From contig JADLFO010000051.1 in the NCBI GenBank assembly GCA_020845455.1, positions 1-54,063 on the forward strand: a DNA stretch of 54,063 nt. Reading direction: 5' to 3'. A program made the translations under genes and the position numbers. Below the pieces are notes generated by a model. It was not told the origin of the DNA and made no database searches. It saw only the letters and a list, made by a program, of their open reading frames with translations. Positions 25,276 through 34,063 of the stretch are shown in pieces. The stretch's first letter is position 1; every line of letters starts with the position of its first letter. Source of the DNA: Caldilineaceae bacterium (GTDB lineage Bacteria; Chloroflexota; Anaerolineae; Caldilineales; Caldilineaceae).

Positions 25276-25869
25276 ATGCGTCGAGGACGACGAACATCTC
25301 TGGGGATCGGTGGGCTGCTGGTGATCGTTACTCTGCTTTTGGCCGGCTGCGGTGGGCGCGGGGGCGGTGAGGCAGGGCAAGGCGGCTCTGGCGGGCGCAC
25401 CGAGCCGGCCGTGCCGACCATGCCCGCCGCGCAGTTTGCCCAGCCGACGACCATGATCACCGTCGCACCGAGCGATGTCGTCACCGAGGCTGAGCCGGCA
25501 GAGGCCGATAGCGGTGAAGTCGCGAGCAGTGAGGCTGTCACCGAGAGCGCCGAAACGGGGAGCGCCGAAACGGGGAGCGCCGATGCAGGCACGCCCGAAC
25601 CGGCGGGCGCGGCGTTGACTGCCGAGCAGGCGCGCGGCCAAGAACTCTATGCGACGCGCAAATGTGCCGAGTGTCACGGCGACAGCGCTGAGGGCGTTCC
25701 CGACAAGGGATCCGCCCTGGCCGGCACAACCCTGACCGAGCAGGAGTTCACCGACCTGCTGCGTACCGGCGGCGATATTGGCTCGGACCACCTCTTTGGC
25801 CCGATGACGATCAGCCCCAGCGGCGTCACGGCGATCCATGCGTGGCTGCAAGCGCTTCCGGCAGAATGA
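25276..25869 (+). CDS. lipoprotein cytochrome c (class I, single haem)
   Basis: 197 residues from ATG 25276, preceded by AAGGAGGAGG; an in-frame ATG at 25237 lacks this signal. The signal ends at LLAGC (lipid-modified C25). A long Ala/Glu/Ser linker follows with a short repeat (AETGS twice). The C-terminal 80 residues are a cytochrome c domain: LTAEQARGQELYATRKCAECHG, with haem cysteines C130 and C133 and axial H134, and M177 in GPMTISP as the likely second ligand. It would carry electrons at the outer membrane face. It follows the permease by 51 bases and overlaps the convergent LarA-like gene by 44 bases. Confidence 0.85.
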   Translation: MRRGRRTSLGIGGLLVIVTLLLAGCGGRGGGEAGQGGSGGRTEPAVPTMPAAQFAQPTTMITVAPSDVVTEAEPAEADSGEVASSEAVTESAETGSAETGSADAGTPEPAGAALTAEQARGQELYATRKCAECHGDSAEGVPDKGSALAGTTLTEQEFTDLLRTGGDIGSDHLFGPMTISPSGVTAIHAWLQALPAE

Positions 25870-27085
25870 GCGCGCCGGCGGCGTCGAAGGGGAGCGGCTG
25901 AGCCGGCCCGATCGGTTCTAGCTGGGACGAATTGGCGACGTCGGGCAGGAGCGCCGTCGAGACCCAGAGCAGCCCCAGGTCCAAGGTGTTGCGGGCGATG
26001 ACCAGCCGCGCTTGGCCGGGGTCGGTGCGCGGCAGGGCGGCGCTGATGGCCGCGCGGTCGGTGGGCAACGTGATCGGCTGTTTGCCGCCGTTGAAGTTGC
26101 CCGCGGTGAGACAGTTGGTATAGGTGGCGGGCCAGTCGACTTTATTCGCCAATCGCTGTGGGATCAGGTCGCAGTAGCCGATGCCCACGGCGTTGCCGTG
26201 GCTGTTGGGTGTCAGGTCGAGCGCCACGATGGCGCGGAAATCGGGCGCGACAGGGCCGCCTGTGCGCCGCCACATGCCGACCACATTGAGGTCCATGCCG
26301 GTGCCGCTGATGTCTTTGCCGATCTCCTGCAGCACCAGCAGGTCGAGCGGTTCCAGCGGGATGCGCGGCAGATGCGACCAGGCGGCCTCGAGCAGCTCCG
26401 GCTCGCGCGCTTCGATGGCCGGCGCAGGGATCGCCTCGATCTGCGCGGGCTGGTGCTGGCCGTTTTCGACGATGCCGATGGCGGCCACGACCGGCAGCGT
26501 GGCGATCACGACGCGCGCCGCGGCGGGGATGGCATCGCGGATGCCCCAACTGTGCAGCGTGGCCGCGCCCTGCTCCTTGCCCAGCCCCACGGCGAGCATC
26601 TTAAACAGCCCGCTTTCCCAGCGATTGCGAAACGCCGTGTGCGGTTTGACGCGGTTGACCACGACGATGGCGTCGGCCTGCACGGCGTTGGCGTCGCAGT
26701 AGACCGGCATCCCCGCCGGCGTCGTGCCGATCTGCACCGTCTCCATGCTGCTGCGGATGGGTACGCCCAGGCGAGCGCTGCCCAGCCCATAGCCGACCAA
26801 CACCTCGGCTTGCCCCTCGGCGGCGCCGCCGCCATGGCTGCCCATGGCCGGGACGAGATAGGGCCGCGCGCCCAGCGCCAGCAGTTCTTCGACCAGGGTC
26901 GTGACGACTGTTCCGATACAGCCGATGCCACGGCTGCCCACACCCACGGCCACACGCATGCCGGGCCGGATCGAGCCGGCGAGGGGCAGGCGCTGCAACC
27001 GGCCGCGCACATGGGCCGCGACATCGGCGATCTGGCCGGTGGTTAGGTGTTGGCGGACGGGGACGATTTCAGGCAAGGATGACAT
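25826..27085 (-). CDS. LarA-like (DUF2088) protein
   Basis: 419 residues from ATG 27085 with AAGGAG upstream. The N-terminal half matches the lactate racemase LarA/DUF2088 domain: GVGSRGIG, then VPAMGSHGGGAAEGQ, then RVKPHTAFRNRWESGLFKMLAVGLGKEQGA. LarA is a nickel-pincer-cofactor racemase, and related proteins racemise or epimerise other 2-hydroxy acids or have no known function. The C-terminal half (from about residue 230) is divergent. No cofactor genes (larB, larC or larE) are in the window, so the activity cannot be asserted. Its 3' end overlaps the convergent cytochrome gene. Confidence 0.75.
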   Translation of the reverse strand: MSSLPEIVPVRQHLTTGQIADVAAHVRGRLQRLPLAGSIRPGMRVAVGVGSRGIGCIGTVVTTLVEELLALGARPYLVPAMGSHGGGAAEGQAEVLVGYGLGSARLGVPIRSSMETVQIGTTPAGMPVYCDANAVQADAIVVVNRVKPHTAFRNRWESGLFKMLAVGLGKEQGAATLHSWGIRDAIPAAARVVIATLPVVAAIGIVENGQHQPAQIEAIPAPAIEAREPELLEAAWSHLPRIPLEPLDLLVLQEIGKDISGTGMDLNVVGMWRRTGGPVAPDFRAIVALDLTPNSHGNAVGIGYCDLIPQRLANKVDWPATYTNCLTAGNFNGGKQPITLPTDRAAISAALPRTDPGQARLVIARNTLDLGLLWVSTALLPDVANSSQLEPIGPAQPLPFDAAGALILPEALAATHGSP

Positions 27086-27094
27086 AGTGGCTCC

Positions 27095-27709
27095 TTAGTC
27101 GCTGGGCTGGACAGCAGCCCGGTTGGCGGGGAGATGGTCGCCGTGCTGCGCGGCGAATTCCTCGCAGGTCATGCCGTAGTACAGCTCGTCGAAATATTGG
27201 CCCTGCGTGTAGACTACACGGCGCACGCGGCCTTCCAACCGAAAGCCGAGCTTTTCATGCAGGCGGATCGATGCGGGGTTGCAGCTGTAGACGGTGGCCG
27301 TGACTTTCTGATAGCGCAGTTCCTCGAAAAAGTAGCGCACAAAGAGGAGGATCGCTTCGGCGGCATAGCCGCGGCCACGGTATTCGGGGCGTATCCCCAC
27401 GCCATAGCGAAACGCGCCGACGCGACGATCCACTGTGTGCGCGTTGATATAGCCGGCAAATTCACCGGCCAGGCTTTCGACCACGCAGGCGATCTGGTCG
27501 TCTTTGACCTCCTGGACGGCGGCCTTCTGCGCCCAATCTTTGGCGCTTGCCAGCGATTGCGGCGGCCAGACAAAGTCCAGAAAGCGGCCCGTGTCGCTTT
27601 CCTGGTTCCAGGTGTAAAAGGCGGCAGCGTCTTCCGGCTCGATGGCGCGCAGCCGCACCAGTTGGCCTTGCCAAATGGTGTATGGGGTGGGTGCCGGTGA
27701 TGACGCCAT
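27095..27709 (-). CDS. GNAT family N-acetyltransferase (RimJ/RimL-like)
   Basis: 204 residues. ATG 27709 has AGGAG 8 bases upstream; ATG 27715 and GTG 27730 are alternatives. The RimJ/RimL pattern is clear: LRAIEPEDAAAFYTWNQ near the start, FRYGVGIRPEYRGRGYAAEAI as the acetyl-CoA-binding motif A, and NPASIRLHEKLGF as motif B. It acetylates an amino group of a protein, antibiotic or metabolite; the target is unknown. It ends 10 bases before the LarA-like gene on the same strand, so the two may be cotranscribed. Confidence 0.9.
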   Translation of the reverse strand: MASSPAPTPYTIWQGQLVRLRAIEPEDAAAFYTWNQESDTGRFLDFVWPPQSLASAKDWAQKAAVQEVKDDQIACVVESLAGEFAGYINAHTVDRRVGAFRYGVGIRPEYRGRGYAAEAILLFVRYFFEELRYQKVTATVYSCNPASIRLHEKLGFRLEGRVRRVVYTQGQYFDELYYGMTCEEFAAQHGDHLPANRAAVQPSD

Positions 27710-27758
27710 AGCCATATCTCCTGAGAACACAGTCTCCTGGGAACGCAGAGCCGGAACT

Positions 27759-27767
27759 GCCCCATTG
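27759..27767 (-). promoter_or_regulatory. extended -10 promoter of the GNAT gene
   Basis: On the minus strand TGATACAAT forms an extended -10 element about 55 bases before the GNAT start. No good -35 box is visible. Confidence 0.4.
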
Positions 27768-27945
27768 TATCAGAAGGCGCGCCCGCCGCGCGGGTTTGTG
27801 ATCGGACCGTGTTACGCCAAGGATACAAAGAGTACGCCACTCCGCGCAAAGCTTGGCGAGGCGCAGCAGGGACGGTATAGCGCCCTGCATCATGAGGCAC
27901 GCGCGCCCCAAGCGCCGGTGAAGACCTGACTCGAAAGACAATTCG

Positions 27946-28704
27946 ATGACCCATTTCGACTTTGCTTTGATTGCGCTCGCCGCGCTGGCCGCGGGATTGG
28001 TTAATGCCCTGGCCGGGGGCGGCACCCTGATCAGCTTTCCGATGCTCACGGCTGTCGGCATCCCGGCGGTGGTCGCCAACATTACCAACACGGTTGCGCT
28101 TGCGCCCGGCTACTTTGGCGCGACGCTGGCCCAGTCCGGCGACCTGCGCGGGCAAAAGCGACGGCTCCGGCTGCTGTTGCCCACGGCGGTGCTGGGCGGG
28201 CTGACGGGCGGGCTGCTGCTGCTCAACACCCAGGAACGGCTCTTTCGCGAGTTGATACCGTATCTGATCTTGCTGGCGACGGCGCTGCTGGCTTTCCAGA
28301 CGCAACCGCGCGCCTGGGTGGTGCGGCGTATGCAGCACACCGGCGTGGCCGAACACCCGCTGCTGGCGATTGCGCCGATCTTCCTGGCCGCAGTCTATGG
28401 CGGCTACTTTGGGGCGGGGCTGAGCGTGATCGTGCTGGCGACGCTGGGGCTGGTGTTGGAAGATACGCTGACACGCCTCAACGCCCTGAAACAGGGGGTC
28501 GCGTTTAGCACCAACATGGCAGCCGCGCTCTTTTTCATTTTTTCAGGCAAGGTGCTTTGGCCGGCAGCGCTGGTCATGGCCGTGGGCGCGCTGGTGGGCG
28601 GGGCGCTGGGGGGCCGTCTCGCGGGACGCATCCGGCCCAATGTGCTGCGCTGGATTGTGGCGGGTATTGGCGCCGCGGTCGCGGTGATCTACTGGGCGCG
28701 CTAG
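27946..28704 (+). CDS. TauE/SafE family sulfite or anion exporter
   Basis: 252 residues and about eight membrane segments arranged as two similar halves, the second beginning at [18 protein letters not shown]. The N-terminal [37 protein letters not shown] is the family signature. Members export sulfite, sulfonates, sulfoacetate or related organic acids across the cytoplasmic membrane. The substrate cannot be told from the sequence. It is divergent from the GNAT gene, and its ribosome-binding site (GAAAG) is weak. Confidence 0.92.
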   Translation: MTHFDFALIALAALAAGLVNALAGGGTLISFPMLTAVGIPAVVANITNTVALAPGYFGATLAQSGDLRGQKRRLRLLLPTAVLGGLTGGLLLLNTQERLFRELIPYLILLATALLAFQTQPRAWVVRRMQHTGVAEHPLLAIAPIFLAAVYGGYFGAGLSVIVLATLGLVLEDTLTRLNALKQGVAFSTNMAAALFFIFSGKVLWPAALVMAVGALVGGALGGRLAGRIRPNVLRWIVAGIGAAVAVIYWAR

Positions 28705-28730
28705 TTCTAGGGGGGCGATCCGATGCGCGG

Positions 28731-28759
28731 TTGACGTGAAGATAGCCCCGCCTTACAAT
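28731..28759 (+). promoter_or_regulatory. promoter of the VIT-VWA gene
   Basis: TTGACG (28731-28736), a 17-base spacer and TACAAT (28754-28759). The ATG at 28758 overlaps the -10 box and therefore cannot be the start codon, which supports ATG 28860 with a leader of about 95 bases. Confidence 0.6.
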
Positions 28760-28859
28760 GGACGGCAGCGGAAGTGTCTGGGCAGGCGCTTTCCCTCTAT
28801 GTGCGGAATCACCCAAAGCGAGTTGGGGGCGAATTCCCCTTGTCTGGCAGGTGCAGAGC

Positions 28860-31406
28860 ATGTTTAACCCTTACGTTTTTGATAACAGCCGCGGCGACGG
28901 CTTCCCGGTGCTGGAGATCGTTACTGCCGACAGCGCGCCGCGCCGGTTCGTGCCTTTACAGCGCACTGAGCTGACGGGCACGGTCACCGGGCCGGTGGCC
29001 GACCTGAGGCTGACGCAGCGTTTTGGCTTCAGCGCCGAGCAGTCCTCCGCGGTGGTGGAGGCGCTGTATCGTTTTCCGCTGCCGGGGGATGCTGCCGTGC
29101 GCGGGGTAGAGGTGCGCTTTGGCGATGTGACGATCACGGCATCGCTCAAACCGCGGGCAGAGGCCGAAGCCGACTATGCCGCAGCCAAGGAAGCGGGCAA
29201 ACAGGCGGCGCTGGCGACGCGCGGCGGCGCGGATACCTTTACGCTGCGCGTCGCAGGCATCCGGCCCGGCGAGCCGGTGACAGTTGTCACCCGCTATGTG
29301 CAGTTGGCGCAGGCCGACGGGCTGGGCTGGAGCCTGCGTACCCCGCTGACGCTGGCCCCGCGCTATGTGCGCCAGGACGAGGCGCAGGGCCGTGCATCGG
29401 AACAACTGCCGCTGGGCGTGATGCGCGACCCCGGCCACCGCTTTGCGCTGGATGTGACCGTGGTGGGGGCGGAGTCGGTTGCCAGCCCGACGCATGAGGT
29501 GACGCTCCATGGGGTGACGCTCCATGAGGTGAAGATGACGCCTGGGGAGGCAGGTGTTCAGGTGCAGTTGGCGGCGGGCGAGGTGACGCCTGAGCGCGAT
29601 CTGCTGCTGCGCTGGACGCTGCCGCAAGCCGAGGCGCGGCCCGGCCTCCATGTGCTGGCGCACAATGACCCGGCGGCGGGCTATCTCTATTTCTTGGCGC
29701 AGATCGCAGCGCCGCGCGCCGCGGGCACAGGTCTGCGCCGTGAGATCACGCTGCTGGTGGACCACTCCGGCTCGATGTCGGGGCCAAAGTGGGAGGCGGC
29801 AGACTGGGCGACGGAGCAGTTGCTGCGCTCGCTTACGGCCCAGGATGCGTTTGCGCTGGGGGTCTTTCATAACACGGCAGCCTGGTTTGCGCCGCAACTC
29901 CAGCCGGGCGACGCAGCCACGGTCGAGCGTGCCCTCAGTTGGTTCAAGGCGCGGCGCGACAGCGGCGGCACAGAACTGGGCGTGGCGCTGGAGCAGGCGC
30001 TGCGTCTGGCCCAGGGCGCAGGGGAGGCGGCGCGTGCGGTGTTGGTCGTCACGGACGCGCAGGTGACTGACCACGCCCGGCTTTTTCAGTTGGCCGAGCG
30101 CGAATTTGCGGCGGCGCAGCGGCGGCGCATCAGCGTTCTGTGTATCGATTCCGCGCCCAACGACTATCTGGCGCGCCAACTGGCGGAGCGGGGTGGCGGG
30201 GTGGCGCGCTTTTTGACCAGCGACCCCGACCAGGAAGATATCACGACGGCGTTGGACGCGGTGCTGGCCGATTGGGCCGCGCCGGCGCTGGCCGGGCTGC
30301 GCTTGGTGTTGGGCCGCGGTGAGGTACACGCCGTCCAACATCGGGTGTTGGCGGCGCGGCCAGGCGAAGCGGCCGTCGACCTGGGTGACCTGCCCGCGGG
30401 CCGCGTGGTCTGGGCTGCGGGGCGCGCGCCGCGCGGCGCGCAGCCCGATCTGGCGCTGGCTCTGGAAGGGGCAGACGGCGCGCCAATCGCCGCTGCCGGC
30501 GTGAGGGCCGGCGACTATCCCGCCCTGGCCGCGCTCTTTGCGGCGCATCGCATCGGCGAACTGGATTATTTGATACACGCCTACACGCTGTCACCGGAGG
30601 AGATCGCGGCCCGGGTGGCCGACCTGGGCTTTGCGGTGGATGCGCTGGCGGGTGTCCAGACGGGCACGGCGGAGGCCATCTATGCGGAAAACCGCAAAAC
30701 TGTCTGGCATGATGCGCTGACGGCGCTGATCCAGGCCGAGTCATTGGCCTTTGGCATCCCCAGCAGCGAAACGGCCTTTGTGGCGGTGCGCCAGGAGGCG
30801 GGCCGGCCGGTGACGCAGGTTGTGCCGGTCGCCAATGCGCTGGCGGAGGGGTGGTCAAACGAGTTTGTAGGGATGCGCCCGATGGCCGCGCCATCCGGCA
30901 AGCGGGCGGCCCTGGCGCGCGGTGCGCTGCCGGCAAGCCTTTCTACATCCTATATGCTTCACAATGCGCCGATGTCGGCGCTGCCCTCTCTATCCTTGCC
31001 GGCACAGGCGCGGTCCGATGCGTCTGTGAGCGGACCGGCGGCAGGCCAGGCGCGGCTCTTTGCGGGCGCGCTGGCGGCGCTGCTGCAGCAGCGTGTGCTG
31101 CTCGACACCGGCGACCAGCCCAAGGCGCTGCCCGCGCCGGTTACGCTGACGGGGGTCAGTTGGTCGGGGGATGCGGCGGCGCAGCAGGCGCTGGCTCAAG
31201 CGGGCGACCTAGCGTTGGCGATCTATGCCGGCGATATGGCGGCGCCGCGCGCCCGTGTGCGGCTGCGCGACCTGGCCGCGGCGGGCCGCCGTCCGCTCAA
31301 CCTCCGCTGTCGCCGCGGCGAGCGCGTGCGCGTGCTGGTCGAAGGGCAGCCCAGCGCCGCGTTTGCCCAGCACGGCGGGCAGATGGAACTGCGGCTGGCC
31401 TGGTAG
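28860..31406 (+). CDS. VIT and von Willebrand A domain protein
   Basis: 848 residues from ATG 28860 (AGGTG 6 bases upstream). Residues 20-150 form a VIT domain (PLQRTELTGTVTGPVADLRLTQRF, then VVEALYRFPLPGDAAV). The VWA domain begins near residue 295, and its metal-ion-dependent adhesion site DHSGSMS (D301, S303, S305) is intact. The remainder is an Ala-rich C-terminal part with no recognised domain. No signal peptide is evident. Bacterial VIT-VWA proteins resemble inter-alpha-trypsin inhibitor heavy chains, and their roles are largely unknown. A short in-frame duplication (EVTLHGVTLHEV, near 29500) lies between the domains. Confidence 0.88.
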   Translation: MFNPYVFDNSRGDGFPVLEIVTADSAPRRFVPLQRTELTGTVTGPVADLRLTQRFGFSAEQSSAVVEALYRFPLPGDAAVRGVEVRFGDVTITASLKPRAEAEADYAAAKEAGKQAALATRGGADTFTLRVAGIRPGEPVTVVTRYVQLAQADGLGWSLRTPLTLAPRYVRQDEAQGRASEQLPLGVMRDPGHRFALDVTVVGAESVASPTHEVTLHGVTLHEVKMTPGEAGVQVQLAAGEVTPERDLLLRWTLPQAEARPGLHVLAHNDPAAGYLYFLAQIAAPRAAGTGLRREITLLVDHSGSMSGPKWEAADWATEQLLRSLTAQDAFALGVFHNTAAWFAPQLQPGDAATVERALSWFKARRDSGGTELGVALEQALRLAQGAGEAARAVLVVTDAQVTDHARLFQLAEREFAAAQRRRISVLCIDSAPNDYLARQLAERGGGVARFLTSDPDQEDITTALDAVLADWAAPALAGLRLVLGRGEVHAVQHRVLAARPGEAAVDLGDLPAGRVVWAAGRAPRGAQPDLALALEGADGAPIAAAGVRAGDYPALAALFAAHRIGELDYLIHAYTLSPEEIAARVADLGFAVDALAGVQTGTAEAIYAENRKTVWHDALTALIQAESLAFGIPSSETAFVAVRQEAGRPVTQVVPVANALAEGWSNEFVGMRPMAAPSGKRAALARGALPASLSTSYMLHNAPMSALPSLSLPAQARSDASVSGPAAGQARLFAGALAALLQQRVLLDTGDQPKALPAPVTLTGVSWSGDAAAQQALAQAGDLALAIYAGDMAAPRARVRLRDLAAAGRRPLNLRCRRGERVRVLVEGQPSAAFAQHGGQMELRLAW

Positions 31407-31439
31407 CGGCGCGCGGGTATAGCCCGGCAAGGAGAGTGT

Positions 31440-32228
31440 ATGGAGATCCCGATCTACCTAGTCGATGCTTTTACCGACCGGCCCTTTGCCGGGAACCCGG
31501 CTGTGGTCTGCGTGTTGGATCAGCCGGCGGATGAAGGCTGGATGCAGCAGGTCGCGGGCGAGATGAACCTGTCGGAGACGGCTTTTTTGTATCGCGAGGA
31601 CGACGGTTTTCGGCTGCGCTGGTTCACGCCCACGGTTGAAGTGGATTTGTGCGGGCATGCCACGCTGGCGAGCGCGCATGTGTTGTGGGCGACCGGCTAT
31701 CTGTGGACATCCGAGGAGGCACGTTTTCACACGCGCAGCGGTCTGCTGACGGCGCGCCATATCGATGGCTGGATCGAGCTGAACTTCCCGGCAGCGCCTG
31801 CCGCGGCAGAGCCGTCTGCGCCGGGTTTGATTGAGGCGCTTGGCATCACGCCGGTCTATGTGGGGCGCAACGCGTTTGATTATTTGGTGGAGGTGGCGCG
31901 CGAGGAGGAGGTGCGCCAGGCGCAGCCCGATTACCGTGCCCTGGGCGCGCTGCCGGTGCGCGGCGTGATCGTGACCAGCCGCAGTTTGGGGAGCAGGTAT
32001 GACTTTATCTCGCGCTTCTTTGCGCCCGCGTCCGGGATCGACGAGGACCCGGTCACCGGGTCGGCCCACTGCTGTCTGGCTCCCTATTGGGCGGAGAAAC
32101 TGGGCAAGGGCGAGATGACCGGCTATCAGGCATCGCCGCGCGGGGGGATGGTGCGTGTGCGGCCGGTAGGCGACCGCGTGATCCTCGGCGGGCAGGCAGT
32201 GATGGTGATGCGCGGAACATTGACATAA
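31440..32228 (+). CDS. PhzF family isomerase/epimerase
   Basis: 262 residues with GGAGAGTGT before ATG 31440. It begins IPIYLVDAFTDRPFAGNPAVVCVL, and NLSETAFL carries E46, the residue equivalent to the catalytic glutamate of PhzF. The second half has IDEDPVTGSAHCCLAPYW, the diagnostic block of the fold. The fold is related to diaminopimelate epimerase. PhzF itself isomerises a phenazine precursor, but no phenazine genes are present, so the substrate is unknown. It follows the VIT-VWA gene by 33 bases. Confidence 0.92.
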   Translation: MEIPIYLVDAFTDRPFAGNPAVVCVLDQPADEGWMQQVAGEMNLSETAFLYREDDGFRLRWFTPTVEVDLCGHATLASAHVLWATGYLWTSEEARFHTRSGLLTARHIDGWIELNFPAAPAAAEPSAPGLIEALGITPVYVGRNAFDYLVEVAREEEVRQAQPDYRALGALPVRGVIVTSRSLGSRYDFISRFFAPASGIDEDPVTGSAHCCLAPYWAEKLGKGEMTGYQASPRGGMVRVRPVGDRVILGGQAVMVMRGTLT

Positions 32229-32263
32229 GATGTTGGAGTTGGCGGCGTCACGCCGCTATCGGC

Positions 32264-32292
32264 TTGTGAGCGCCGGGCGGCTGTGCTACAAT
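32264..32292 (+). promoter_or_regulatory. promoter of the antiporter-like cluster
   Basis: TTGTGA (32264-32269), a 17-base spacer and TACAAT (32287-32292). The GTG start at 32301 lies 8 bases after the -10 box, so transcription and translation would begin at about the same base (leaderless mRNA). Confidence 0.5.
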
Positions 32293-32300
32293 GGCGCACT

Positions 32301-34010
32301 GTGATCACTGTTCTGCAACTCCTTGTCTCGCCGGTAGGGCCGGCGGTGGCGCTGCTGATCGGCGCCATTGTGGTCGAAAGTGTTGGGCGCTGGATGCGCC
32401 GGCCCGGCTGGTTGACTGGGTTGGCGCTCTTTTTTGTGACAGCCGCCGTGTGGCTCTTTCTGGGGCTGCGCGCCGAGCCGGTTGTCCCGATCTATAGCCG
32501 GCCCTGGCAACCGCCGCTGCAATATGGCACGAACCTGCTCTGGGTGGGAGACGGCTGGAACTGGTATATCTCCGGTCTGATCCTGCTGCTGGGCGGCGTG
32601 GGCATCCTGCTCGACCTCAACAGCCCGCCGCCGGTGAGCGAGATGCGCGCGCGCCGCGTCCATTCGTCGTTGGCGATCCACCTGGGCGTATTGGCCGCAG
32701 GGCTGCTCTTTGTGGGCAGCGGCAATGTCCTCACCGCCATGCTCACCTGGGTAGTGTTGGATTTGTTCACGCTGGTGCGTGGGGCCGTGCGGCCCGACAA
32801 CTTGGTCAGCGATGAACACGCGTTGAACTCACCGCAGCACCAGGCCAAGGGGTTGAGCCTGTTGGGCGCGCTGCTGCTCTTGGTGGGGCTGCTGCCCGCC
32901 GGGCCGACAGGCCCCAGCCAGCCGCTGCAAGGGGGGCAGCTTCCGCCGGAGACGGTGGGGCTGATGCTGTTGGCCGCGCTGATCCGGGCGGGGATCTATC
33001 CCTTTCATCTGTGGCTGCTGCCTTCCGATTCGCGCCAGATCAACGTGGCTGAGCGGCTGCTGGATCACATGGTTCCGGTCTTGTGCGGGCTGTGGCTGTT
33101 GGGGTGGACGGTGGAACTGGGCGCAGAGTATATTCTGCTGGCTCCCGATATTCTCTTGATCCTGATCGCGTCGCTGTTGGGCAGCGCGGTAGCGGCGTGG
33201 ACTGCCAATGACCAGCCGAACCACACCACGTTTGTGTTGATCACCTCGGCGGGGCTGGCTGCGCTGTCGGGGGCGCTCGCCTTTCGCCAGGGGCCGGCAG
33301 GGCTGATCTGGCCGACGACCGCGCTGGCCCTGGGCGGCGCGCTCTGGCTGGTCGGCGACCAGGTCTGGCAGACATGGGGCTGGCAAATCCCCGTGAGTGT
33401 GGGTGCGCTGGCGCTGGCGGGCGTCCCCTTTACCCCGGGCTTTTTGAACCAGCCTTCGCTGGCGCGGCTGTTGAGCGCCGGGCCGGTCTATCTGTTGCTC
33501 TTTGGCGGCATCATGGCGGCGCTTTCGATCCAGGTGGCAGCCATGCTGCGCAGTTGGAGCGATCACCAGCCCAGCCAGCGCCCCAGGCTGCGCCCTGGGG
33601 TGATGATGCGGCTGTTGGCGGCGGTGATGGCGCTGGCGCTGCCGCTGGCGATCGTGGGCTTCTTCCCGGCGGCAACGGCGGAACTGGCGAACCTGGAAGA
33701 TGCGATCCCGCCGATGTTGGGCAGCTCGCCCAACGTCGTGGCCGATTGGCCCGTCTGGGTAGCGGTGTCTCTGCCCTTGGCGCTGGGGATCGGGCTGGTG
33801 TCGCTGCGGCCCACGCTGTGGGCTGCGCTCGGCCTGTGGCCCGAACGGCTGAGCCGCTTGACGCGGCTGCAGTGGCTGTTTCGCTTATCCTGGTGGAGCG
33901 TCAACCAAGTCAGCGACAGTTGGGGCAATGTGCTGCGCGTGGTCGAGGGCGCGGGGTATATGGGGTGGGTGATGGTCGCGATCTTGATGGGCTATCTGCT
34001 GCTGCAATAG
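32301..34010 (+). CDS. antiporter-like membrane subunit (NuoL/M/N, HyfB-like), degenerate channel
   Basis: 569 residues from GTG 32301, chosen by its spacing from the -10 box; GTG 32283 would overlap the promoter. There are about 14 hydrophobic segments. Matches to the proton-conducting transporter family are IRAGIYPFHLWLLPSDS (the PFHxWLPDA region), NDQPNHTTFVLI (the DxKRLLAYSS region) and GVPFTPGF (the G-x-P-x-x-GF block). The channel lysines are not kept: arginine replaces the lysine before PFH, proline the one in D-x-K, and the HalfK lysine is missing. This suggests a divergent or non-pumping subunit (inference). A NuoK/HyfE-like and a NuoN-like gene follow. Confidence 0.65.
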   Translation: MITVLQLLVSPVGPAVALLIGAIVVESVGRWMRRPGWLTGLALFFVTAAVWLFLGLRAEPVVPIYSRPWQPPLQYGTNLLWVGDGWNWYISGLILLLGGVGILLDLNSPPPVSEMRARRVHSSLAIHLGVLAAGLLFVGSGNVLTAMLTWVVLDLFTLVRGAVRPDNLVSDEHALNSPQHQAKGLSLLGALLLLVGLLPAGPTGPSQPLQGGQLPPETVGLMLLAALIRAGIYPFHLWLLPSDSRQINVAERLLDHMVPVLCGLWLLGWTVELGAEYILLAPDILLILIASLLGSAVAAWTANDQPNHTTFVLITSAGLAALSGALAFRQGPAGLIWPTTALALGGALWLVGDQVWQTWGWQIPVSVGALALAGVPFTPGFLNQPSLARLLSAGPVYLLLFGGIMAALSIQVAAMLRSWSDHQPSQRPRLRPGVMMRLLAAVMALALPLAIVGFFPAATAELANLEDAIPPMLGSSPNVVADWPVWVAVSLPLALGIGLVSLRPTLWAALGLWPERLSRLTRLQWLFRLSWWSVNQVSDSWGNVLRVVEGAGYMGWVMVAILMGYLLLQ

Positions 34011-34063
34011 GCGCGGGAACTCGGCTGCAAGCCGCGGGCTGCATCAAGATATGAAGGACATGC

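Noticed and set aside
25549-25580. Tandem repeat in the cytochrome gene as a mobile or CRISPR-like element
   Set aside because: It is a two-copy 15-bp in-frame duplication encoding the low-complexity linker.
28956-30578. 540-codon open frame on the minus strand opposite the VIT-VWA gene
   Set aside because: Its composition is dominated by R, Q, H and A with no motif, and the plus-strand gene has intact VIT and VWA domains.
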